Below, in pieces: positions 54,950 to 64,000 of a DNA stretch of 64,000 nt (position 1 is its first letter; every line of letters starts with the position of its first letter). The translations under genes were made by a program, and so were the position numbers. Under the pieces are notes generated by a model. The model was not told where the DNA came from, ran no database searches, and saw only the letters and a list, made by a program, of their open reading frames with translations. Origin of the DNA: Paragorgia papillata (taxonomy: Eukaryota > Cnidaria > Anthozoa > Scleralcyonacea > Coralliidae); contig JAWNZC010000265.1 of assembly GCA_035771165.1 (NCBI GenBank), forward strand, positions 1,189,001 to 1,253,000. The letters run 5' to 3'.

Positions 54950-55242
54950 CAGGGTTCTGCCCACCGTGGGCAGTGGTGCCCGGCACTCGCGCCAAAACGG
55001 ACCCTTCTGCCCGGTATTCGAAATATGCAATAAGAAAACCCCATGTGTTGTATTTTTTATATATCTTTTAATTAATATACATCATTTTGTATTTTTTTGT
55101 CCTTGGTGAATTTTTTTTTTATTGAAACAATATTATTTGGTGAAATTCAGCACCACAACGCACACAATATTAACCACCAGATTGGATTGAGCCCCCGGGC
55201 CTGTAGCTACCCGGCACTCACATGCTCCTGGGAAGAACCCTG
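54950..55242. mobile_element. hAT-like MITE
   Basis: CAGGGTTCTGCCCACC at the left and the complement of CAGGGTTCTTCCCAGG at the right, with GCCCGGCACTC / GAGTGCCGGGTA subterminal repeats. Target duplication not clear. It ends 85 bp before the SLC12A copy 2 start codon, so it sits in the promoter or 5' UTR. Confidence 0.7.
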
Positions 55243-55327
55243 ATAATATGAATATAATTCAACCTTTTGACACGGTTTTACGTCTTATAGGCTTATCCCA
55301 TTTCCCGAATCAAGAGAAGAGAGAAAA

Positions 55328-57974
55328 ATGGACGAAGTAGTTGAAAAAGTAGATGAACTAAAGAATGATACGGCAGGAAAAAGTAGGCTTCGGTTTGACG
55401 TGAGACAAGTTTCTGGCAACAGAGAAGCAGATGTAGAAGACGATGAATATCCTGTTAATGATACCTCAACGCGTTGTCCTAGTACGGCTGATAATACTAT
55501 TGGTTATAGTACTCATGAAGCTGTACCAATGACAGTATTTTATAGAAATGAATCATCTCAACATCAAGGGAAAAATAAGGGGAAAGCGCGGCCAACATTA
55601 GATCAACTAAGAAAAGGTTTTGCGAAGGAAGGCAATGGATCTGAAACACAGGTTAGTTACACAAGCATTCCCCAAAAAACATCTGTCGCTTGACGCTAGA
55701 TTTTCTTGAACTCGAGAGAGACTACTGTAAAAGTATCTTAAACATCAATATCGCCAGTCGATCATTTTCTATTTTCGTAAAAGACGTAATAATTTAAAAT
55801 GGGTGAAATTTCCGTTCGAGTATAAAATTATAAAAACTCAGGTTAATTTAGCTTATCAGTCGTAGACGGCCAGACCATAGTAGTGTTGTTTTTTTGTTCT
55901 TGAGTAAATATATTTTATACGAACAATGCGAGTTCGTTGCTGTTTAATGTTTTGGTTCTTAGAACAAAGGTGTGAAGAGTGTAGTTTATACACAGACACA
56001 GTGGACGTATTTATAAAGCACAGGAAAGCAAGAAGGACGTCGTGCGCTTCGATGTTAATAATAATGAGTTTGCAGCCCAACGTTAATAAGAAAACTTTGT
56101 ACGTAAAAGCATTTAATTCGTTTGCACTTCCGGATATATTACAATAACTTGGTGGGGTGCTTATTCCGAATTTTTGGCGGGCTATAACAAGAATCAAAGA
56201 ATTTAATAAGCAGTTGATATGTCAGTTGTAAGCAGTCAAACTCTAGGATGTACACTTAACTTAACTACTTCATGTTACTTGTATGTCCACATTTTATTTT
56301 TTTGTTTAATAAACTATATACACTGCCAGTTAAAAATAACTGCTAAATTGTAATGGAAATATGGAATGACAATATAAACTAGTATTATAATAGAAAAGCA
56401 AAAACAAGACAAACAATAACCCGGCAAATAAAGTTTTAATACTTAGTAATACAGCTGCACACCTGCTGGTGATGGTGTCTACTAAAGTAGTTAATCTAGC
56501 TAATGGGAAATATGCCTTCCTCCCAAGCAGTATTTACAGCAGTCCATAGTTCTTTAAGATTGGATTGAGATCAGGTGACTGTGCAGGCCAATCCATATAC
56601 AATGATTTTCTCTTTATTAAACCATTTTCTAATTGACTTGGATGTGTGGCATGTTCATTGTCCTGCTGAAATATCCATTCACTAGGGATTGTCAGCATGT
56701 GAATGATTGGGATGAGCACATTTTCAAGAATAACGAAATGTAACCTTTATTCAGGCTTCCCTCTATACGCATCCCCACACAATGATCCTACCACAGTCTC
56801 TATGTTTCACAGTTGGCTGGATGCGTTTTTCATTAAATTCGTCTCCTATCATCCATCTGACATAGACCCTGCCATCACTCCTGTGCAGAAGGAACTGGGA
56901 CTCATGAAAATCATTCTGCATAATTGTCCAATCCTCATGGGCCTGTGCAAACTCCAAACAAGCCTTCTTCTGTCTAACAGTTAGGTGTGGCCTCTTTCTT
57001 GGTTTGAGACCCATGTAATCCTGTTGTTAAACTGGATTACAACTAGAGTTTTTCCTAAAACCTAGTCATAAATGGCTATAACACCATAAAAACTTGTGGC
57101 ACAACCTTACAATTTATTGAAATTTATTTTTTAGGTGAATGATTAAGCAAAGTTCATTGCTAAAAGCAATTACAAACTTCTAACTGTAAATGGCTAAGAA
57201 CATTTAACTTGAGCAGTTCTTTTTGACTGGCAGTGTATATATACTATTGTACATTATAATAATGGTGCAGGGAAATTGCAACAGCCTCAAGCCAAATACA
57301 GTGGCCCAGAACATTTAACACTAATTATTAATTTAAGTAATGCAACTGCATCCAAAGCATAAACTACAAACATTTAACATTTTTGAGTTGTTTCACATTT
57401 GTAGCTTTTGAATTGGACTTTTATCACCTTTAACCAATCAGATTTCAGTGACAATCTTACGCTGATTTCTATACCTTGGGAAACACTATTAATCTGATTA
57501 GTTAAAAAGTAATAAAAGTTTTACAGTCGGTTTTAGGTTACTTTTGATGGAAATGTTCAGAAGTTTGTTCAAAGGTTCAGAAGTTTGTTCAGTGGTTCAC
57601 AAGTTTGTATTGAACTTGATTAGCAACTTGTGAACCTCCAAACAAACTTCTGAACATTTCCATCAAAAGTACCTGAAAGTGACTGTAAATGTGAAACATG
57701 TTTCTGTTTTGTTTTTCTTTTGAAAATTTCCAGAGAGGTGGGGGCAGGGGGGGGGGGGGAATTGCCCTCCCAAAATATTTGAAAAAGGAAAATACAGGCA
57801 CTTTTCTGCTGGGAATTTCAGGCAATTTCGATATTTATTGCTGTGAAATGTTCAAGCAAAATTCATACACTAAGACTGAAAAATACAACTTAAAAATCAA
57901 TATTTATCACAAAATTTTTCAGGCCAAAATCTCTGCCCCCCCCCAAAAAAAACCCAAACAACAACCCAACCCCC

Positions 57975-58005
<31 letters not shown>

Positions 58006-61000
58006 GAAAACCGAATTGGGCTGCTATATGCCTATGATGAAAATGTTCTCCCAAGTAACAATATAGGCCTTAAGTAAAATTATATGTACATTATATAGTA
58101 ACATAGCAGTATTGCTTGTTTCATTACAGTAATTTTCAGCAGCTTTTGTGTTTGACATATTTTATGTAACAAATTTAATTTCTTAATTGTTTGTAAATTT
58201 TTGCTTTCAGCCAATGGTGAATGATGAAGAAACACTTGGAACACTTCCTGATTCAAAATCATTGAAAACACAAACTAAATTTGGGTGGATTAAAGGTGTA
58301 TTTGTGCCATGTTTGCTAAACATTTGGGGAGTTATGCTCTTTTTGCGTTTGTCATGGGTAGTTGGCCAGGCAGGAATTGGTCTTTCTATATTAATTATTG
58401 GAATTTCTGCATTTGTAACTATTCTAACATCAATATCAATGTCTGCTATTTGTACCAATGGACAGATCAAAGGAGGTAAGTGTTGGGGTCTCTGAACTCT
58501 TGTAATATCAACAAGTTTTCAAGGAAGGACTTTTTTTAATTGACATTCACTGTATGGGTGAATTTCAGGGACTTGCGTGCACATCATTTTGTGGCGGGCT
58601 CTTGGCGAGCTCCGCACAAAGTAAGCAATGGCAAACAGACTTGCTAGCAAGCCAACAACAGCAGAATAACAGTATTAAACATCCAGAAACTGTATCTATA
58701 CTTTGTTGATTTTAAACAGTATGTTTACTTTGAGTGGAGTTTGCCAGGTTTTTTGAAAAATAATGCGTGCGCAACACCCTGAAACTCGCCTATTAGCAAT
58801 TGCAGCTAATTAAACCTACATGTACTTGATTTTACTACACATGTATGTTTACCAGTATTTGCAAAGATATTCTCTAATAATTATACAATGTATTGCATTT
58901 ACATTGTTATTGTAACCATGGTTCTGTATAATATGTTTAGTAAGTAGTGAATGTGCATTTTGTGTATTACTTTAAGTATTGTAGTTTATGGAAGCAGATT
59001 ATTGCCACTTGGCCTCACTTCATCCTTTAGAAGTGTCCAGGGGAAAGCAAGGAGCAGACTATTTGTGTTACCACACATGTTCTTTGTTAATTACACTCCT
59101 GCATTCTCTGTTTCAGTAGTATATCCAACTTTTCTATATTTCGATTGCTGTTTCAACATTGCCTACATTGCCGAAATCATTTCATAGACACATTCATTTT
59201 TTAGGTGGTGCATACTATCTGATCTCACGTAGTTTGGGACCAGAATTTGGTGGCTCTATTGGACTCATCTTTTCATTGGCAAATGCAGTTGCAGTGGCGA
59301 TGTATGTGGTTGGATTTGCAGAGACAGTTGCTCATTTACTGCTTGAAAATGGTTCTCTTATAATAGATAAAATCAACGACACTCGTATTATTGGTCTAGG
59401 GACTGTAGTAGTGTTACTTGGCCTCACTCTTGTTGGTCTAGATTGGGTGCTAAAAGCACAGTTGGCACTACTATTCCTTCTGTTGGGTGCGATGGTTAGC
59501 GTTGTGGTTGGTTTTTTCGTAGGTCCTTTGAACGCTGAAATAGAATCTAAAGGTTTTGTAGGATATGACTCATCAATCTTCAGTAAAAACCTTAACACAC
59601 ACTTCACTGGCAAGGAAAATTTCTTTTCTGTCTTCGCTGTTTTCTTTCCCGCTGCCACTGGCATTCTTGCTGGAGTAAACATATCTGGCGATCTTAGAGA
59701 TGCTCAGAAGGCCATCCCAAAAGGAACATTTCTTGCCATTGGTGTAACTGGTGTAGTTTATGTTCTCTTGGCTATTATGGCTGGTTCTTGTGCTGTTCGT
59801 GATGCTACGGGGATTGTGAACGATACGTTGACATGTGCTATGATGGAATGCGAGTATGGATTAAATAACGATTACCAGGTAGGAGGATATGATTTAAAGG
59901 TTTATTCTTATTGTTAAATGTTTAAATGTAATAATAGAATTGGTTTTGTGGCATTCACTGCGCTGGGACCGGTGTCACAGGATATATGTCCCCCCAAAAA
60001 TGTGTCCCCCCCGGGACACATTTCCTAGGAAATCTGTCCTCCCCAGGGACATATTTCCCAGGAAATGTGCCCCCCCCGGAAATCCCCCCCCCCCCCTCAG
60101 AATGATTCCTTACAGGATAAATGATATACGTGTGGACAAAACTTTTAAAAGTAAAGAAATATATACTTCTGAATGATATATTTACAAAAACGACGTATCT
60201 TAAAACTGACGTATCTTAATTACATGTGCCAGTGTTACCCCACAAATTAGTGTTTAGTTAGCTAAAAGTTACTATTTGTCGACGAAAATTCACCCTAGGC
60301 GGACAGCAGCATCACCTATCCCCCAGCTACTACACCAGTATGACCAATACGGATCGCTTTTGAGAGTCGTCGCTCATTGAAAAAAGGCGTTTACTGCGTT
60401 TGCGAATCATGACTACCATGCATAATAAATACTTCCGTATATACCGTTTTCTGAAAAACGGCAAACTACACTATTATATTAATAACAAAGCAAGAAAATG
60501 GTGAGCTGCCGAAAATTTCGACAACGAAATACTGACGTTTCACGCGGATCCCTTCATTAACCTCGAGCCAACACGCTCTTTAGAAAGCAAAAAATAGTTT
60601 CTTATCTAAATATATATTTAGCTGTTATAATTTATCATTCAGAAATATATATATTTATTTACTTTTAAAAGGTTTTGTCCACATTACACGTATATCAATT
60701 ATCCTGTATAAGGAATCATTCTGAGGGGGGGGGGGGGGGGGGGTGGGGACAAATTTCCGAAGAGGGGGACATATTTCCTAGGAAATGTGTCCCTGGGGGG
60801 ACATATTTTGGGGGGGGACAAATTTACTGGGACACCGGCAACGTTTTGAACGCCTTCAACACTCCATTGATTTGGAGCTTGGATAATGACTAAAATTTAA
60901 ATGGTTCTGTGCATGGCCGCTCAAGTCTCTCAAACAAAAGCTTGTATATGAAAAAACTTGTGCTGAAGTTTTTAGTAACAAAATACTGACGTTTAGAGCG

Positions 61001-64000
61001 GAGCTCTCCATCACAATAAAATGTTTGAAGGGCTCCGCTAGAAACGTCAGTATTTCGTTACTAAAAATTTCAGCAGTTTACCATCTTTTCATTTTGCTCT
61101 ATCCAAAACACTACTGTACAATACGCAGCAGTAAACTAATCCCATCTCATTTTAAATAAAAGTTTTTTAACGGTTTGACAGTTTCAATTTTAGCATGCTA
61201 CTGAAGTCAATTTCAAACGATGTATTTTCTGTCACTGTAGGTAATGCAGAAGATTTCAGTTTGGTCACCTGCTGTGATCATTGGTATTTTTGCTGCCACT
61301 CTTTCGTCAGCACTTGCCAGTTTAGTTGGAGCACCAAAAGTTTTCCAGGCTGTCTGTAAGGATGAGATCTTTCCATATATCACGTTTTTTTCTAAAGGCA
61401 CTGGAGCTAATGACGAACCACGAAGGGCATATATTCTTGTATTCTTTATTGCTGCTTGTTTTATTGCCATTGCTGAACTAAATGTAATTGCTCCAATAAT
61501 TTCAAACTTCTTCCTCATGTCTTATGCTTTAATCAATTATGCTGTATTTGCGGCATCTTTGGGACGATCACCAGGCTGGAGACCTTCTTTTAAATATTAC
61601 AACAAATGGATTTCGTTTTTTGGAGCATTAATCTGTATTGCCATTATGTTTCTCATTGAATGGTGGGCTGCTCTTGTAACGATTGTCATCATAGGATGCC
61701 TTTATAAATACGTTGCGTATAAGAAGCCCCAGGTAAGATCTCTCATATATTCTAAGCTCAGTATTTGTTTTTAGAAAACTGAGTGTTTTCCGATGAAACG
61801 TATAAACTTCGTAATCTCAGAATAAATATAAGAGCCTAGCTCAAAAGTTTAAGGTGACAACCCTTGTCAAAGTACCCAGGTCCCCGATGTTCTACGTCGC
61901 CCGCTCCCACCAATCTCTCTGTCATGCTGCAGTAATCTAATTAAAGCCTGGCCATTAAGAAGCACTTGCCTAACAGATATACCCCCCCCCCCCCCCTAAC
62001 AGACTTCGAAACCACAAAATAGGGTCAAGATGTGACCCTAAGTGACTTTATTGATTGGCTCGGAGCGATAAAAAAGGCGTCTTCGACCAGAAATTGTCCC
62101 GCCGCTTTCAGCATTTCGGGGAGAGCAGGTGGCGAAGACGTCTGGGACCAGGGTAATGTCAAAGTGAACGAGTCACAAAAACTATCAAATAAGATTTTAC
62201 TAACGTTTTGTGTCGTTATTTAACCAGTAACATCGTCAGCACATGTAGACTATGCTCATTGTAATACATTTAAAGCACTCTGAGACAGTAAAATCTTATT
62301 TTATAGTTTTGAAGTACCTTGGGTATATGAACTGATAACCTACATAGGTTTAATTAACAACATAGATTTTATTTTCTAGGTCAACTGGGGCTCTTCAACG
62401 CAGGCTGTCACATATCGTACTATTCTTGCAATGAGTTATCAGTATAATGAAGTTGAAGATCATGTAAAGAACTTTCGTCCTCAATGTCTCGTACTAAGTG
62501 GTTCACTTGAAGACCACGGAGACCTCGTTCATTTAGTTTCACATGTTACAAAAAGCAATGGTTTAATGGTCTGTGGTGAAGTGAATAGTGATAATTTTAG
62601 CAGTAAACAAAGTGATCATACTAAAGCAACTGCTTGGCTTCGTCAAAATAAGATCAAGGCGTTTCACTGTGTATGTACAGGTAAGTAAGATTTAGACAAA
62701 TCAACAATTAGACAACGAGCCTAAATTGTTTACGAGCTGATAGTCGATGAGGCGCAGCCGAGTTTACTATCATTCATGGACAACGAGGACGAGTTGTCTA
62801 ATTGTTTTAGTATAAAACCAACTAATCGGACAAACTATTTATTTAAAAAAATACTGAAACCTCAGCAAGTTTTCTGCCATTACTATATTTTGCTTTAGCT
62901 ACTAGTGGTCTATCACCAATAGACAGTGAGTAGTTCAGCCAATCAGAATGCAGCATTTGTAATAGTCTACTAGTTGGTTTATACTAGTAAAGATTAGACA
63001 CTTTGTACTTTCAACTTATCCCCAGTTGCTTTTTACTCAAGCTATACTGTGGTAGGTCGAGTCCAGGTTTCGGCTAGGTTTCTTTTTTTTTTTTTTTGGG
63101 TGTCATGATTGCACTTTTTACTTCCGCTATTATTCATGCTTCCGGTGAGTTGTTAGCCGTGTGATGAGGCATATTGTAAGTTCTTTGCTCCTTTGCTTTT
63201 GGAGTTGGACAAGAAGTTGAACAGCTTTGCCTTTTGATCAAGGTGTTCTTGCACGTTGTGCAGCCTCTACCCGATTTCGAAACCCGATAGTATAACCTTC
63301 ATCCGTCGTTACCTCCGCAAGTTAACAAAAAAACACAGCAAAGATGCGCTTTTTGGCCTAAGGCCATATACCGCATAGTTTGCAAATTTATATTCATCTG
63401 TTAATAAGCTAGTTAAACTACAAGGCAGTCGGTCACTTTCGAAATCTACTGGGCAGTGGTTCTCAACCTGTGGTTCACGGACCTTCACCTGGGAGGTTAT
63501 TTCATATTTGCATTTACTTCCAACTCTGTGCGTCCATAGAACCCGGTTCAACATGGTGAAGCCATACTTTATTTTTTGGTACGATCATAAATGTTGGTAA
63601 TATTCCTTTCTTTTTGCTTTTCTTTTTTTCCCAGCACCTGACTACCGTTCCGGTGTAAGTAGTCTACTGCAGTGTACTGGACTTGGTAAAATGAAACCCA
63701 ACACAGTATTCCTTGGTTTTAAGACAAACTGGCTGGACTCAATTAACAAAGACGACACAGAGGAAGTTGAAAGTCTTGAACAAACAAAGACTACTAAAAA
63801 CTTTGTTAATGTTGTCCAAGATGCATTTGATCAGCAACTTGGCGTGGCCATCTTCAGATCAAACTTTAGTGAGACGGACAATGAACAAAGAGCGTCGCGA
63901 ATTTTGAACGAGAAACGAGAAGGAACTATTGATGTGTGGTGGCTGTTTGATGATGGTGGTCTCACCTTGCTCATTCCATATTTATTAAGTCTCAATCGAT
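55328..64000 (+). CDS. Na-K-Cl cotransporter, SLC12A family, copy 2 (3' end outside window)
   Basis: Exons 55328-55651, 58211-58475, 59205-59878, 61241-61732, 62380-62680 and 63635 to the window edge; GT-AG borders and phases identical to copy 1. Exon 5 is one codon shorter; exon 1 is six codons longer and clearly diverged. RFDV kinase-docking motif at residues 22-25 and a [11 protein letters not shown] phospho-type block are kept. The K+-site Tyr ([13 protein letters not shown]), Na+-site Ser pair (TLSSALASL) and Cl--site LNIWGVMLF are all present. The frame is intact to the window end. Introns bear a Tc1 relic, several MITEs and hammerhead-like relics. Tandem duplicate of copy 1 about 25 kb upstream, same strand; regulation has probably diverged through exon 1 and promoters. 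Confidence 0.95.
56321..57235 (-). mobile_element. Internally deleted Tc1 element in intron 1 of copy 2
   Basis: CACTGCCAGT at the left and ACTGGCAGTG at the right, flanked by TA on both sides; AAAAATAACTGCT / AGCAGTTCTTTTT extends the inverted repeat. 915 bp, where full Tc1 elements are about 1.6 kb, so the 5' part of the transposase is gone. Confidence 0.85.
56534..57014 (-). pseudogene. Tc1 transposase fragment
   Basis: 57014-56763 carries [20 protein letters not shown] and [10 protein letters not shown]. 56719-56534 carries [12 protein letters not shown] with the second catalytic Asp and [11 protein letters not shown] before the lost Glu region. A frame change and a deletion separate the parts. 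Inactive. Confidence 0.85.
57519..57689. repeat. Palindrome in intron 1 of copy 2
   Basis: TTTTACAGTC...GGTTACTTTTGATGG...GTTCAGAAGTTTGTT is inverted to 57689. GTTCAGAAGTTTGTTCA also occurs as a direct repeat inside the left arm. Confidence 0.65.
57690..58210. other. End of intron 1 of copy 2, low complexity
   Basis: Poly-G (about 57738-57760), poly-C (57938-57947) and (CAA)n (57970-58003) runs, then a normal pyrimidine-rich acceptor TTGCTTTCAG before exon 2. Confidence 0.6.
58566..58781. mobile_element. hAT-like MITE in intron 2 of copy 2
   Basis: CAGGGACTTGCGTGCACATC at the left; inverted CAGGGTGTTGCGCACGCATT at the right. 216 bp; no clear target duplication. Confidence 0.55.
59969..60838. 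mobile_element. 870-bp terminal-inverted-repeat element in intron 3 of copy 2
   Basis: CCGGTGTC at the left and GACACCGG at the right, then G/C-run-rich inverted repeats of about 190 bp sharing ACATTTCCTAGGAAAT and TCAGAATGATTCCTTA blocks. No coding. The middle encloses a hammerhead-like relic. Confidence 0.7.
60532..60560 (-). ncRNA. Degenerate hammerhead-like core
   Basis: The reverse strand reads TTAATGAAGGGATCCGCG then TGAAACGTCAG, resembling CUGAUGA-stem II-GAAACGUC. Two related copies lie at 60985-61012 and 61024-61050. Core positions are mutated. Confidence 0.35.
60975..61075. repeat. Inverted pair of hammerhead-like segments
   Basis: TTAGTAACAAAATACTGACG is inverted at about 61044-61065. 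Each arm includes a GAGCTCCGCTC-type stem and AAACGTCAG. Probably the terminal repeats of a Penelope-like or retrozyme-like relic, in opposite orientations. Confidence 0.45.
61960..62160. other. Intron 4 of copy 2, repeat-like
   Basis: A poly-C run at 61982-61996 and a block ending GACGTCTGGGACCAGGGTAAT that looks like a decayed interspersed repeat. No gene. Confidence 0.35.
62705..62990. mobile_element. MITE in intron 5 of copy 2
   Basis: CAATTAGACAACGAG...GATAGTCGATGAGGCGCAGC is inverted to GACGAGTTGTCTAATTG at about 62790-62806. A second inverted pair, TTAGTATAAAACCAACTA / CTAGTTGGTTTATACTAG, brackets 62806-62988. Confidence 0.65.
63454..63480 (+). mobile_element. hAT terminus relic
   Basis: CAGTGGTTCTCAACCTGTGG is a typical hAT (Charlie/Tip100-like) end. 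The matching right end was not found in the intron. Confidence 0.4.

Overview
The window is animal (metazoan) nuclear DNA, most likely from a cnidarian. The only intact multi-exon genes are two tandem copies of an animal Na-K-Cl cotransporter (SLC12A family) with GT-AG introns. Everything else is AT-rich, dense in small palindromic and terminal-repeat DNA elements, and carries a Ty3/gypsy retroelement, Tc1/mariner relics and a 5S-rRNA-derived SINE. The phylum is inferred from repeat style and was not tested.

Layout. 1-3.0 kb: the 3' part of a protein-primed type-B DNA polymerase of the Polinton/adintovirus kind, then two head-to-head genes for HBL/ClyA-type alpha-helical pore-forming proteins. 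One is complete and intronless; the other lacks everything after its N-terminal third. 4.1 kb: a broken ubiquitin-specific-protease Cys-box exon. 4.2-13.1 kb: non-coding DNA with hAT-like and foldback elements. 13.16-16.31 kb: a 3,150-bp transposon with 84-bp inverted repeats and TA target duplication, carrying a Tc1/mariner-superfamily transposase and, on the other strand, a second protein with a nuclear signal and a Cys/His cluster; both are frameshifted. 16.7-21.5 kb: a decayed Ty3/gypsy element. 21.8-29.5 kb: MITEs and AT-rich DNA, then about 740 bp of simple repeats ending in a polypyrimidine tract. 30.4-37.3 kb: SLC12A copy 1 (six coding exons, 943 codons). 37.7-55 kb: a minisatellite, many MITEs, a tRNA-like SINE head, a candidate short gene with an NRF1/YY1-type promoter around an inserted 5S SINE, and a nested transposase fossil. 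55.3-64 kb: SLC12A copy 2, with the same exon structure and last exon cut by the window edge.

The two transporter copies keep the Cl-, Na+ and K+ site residues and an N-terminal RFxV kinase-docking motif, so both are probably working, WNK-SPAK/OSR1-regulated cotransporters. Their exons are nearly identical in blocks, silent positions included, while their introns are unrelated. That pattern suggests exon-restricted (possibly cDNA-mediated) gene conversion. The most novel-looking items are the two-gene TA-flanked transposon and the head-to-head pore-former pair next to a virus-like polymerase.
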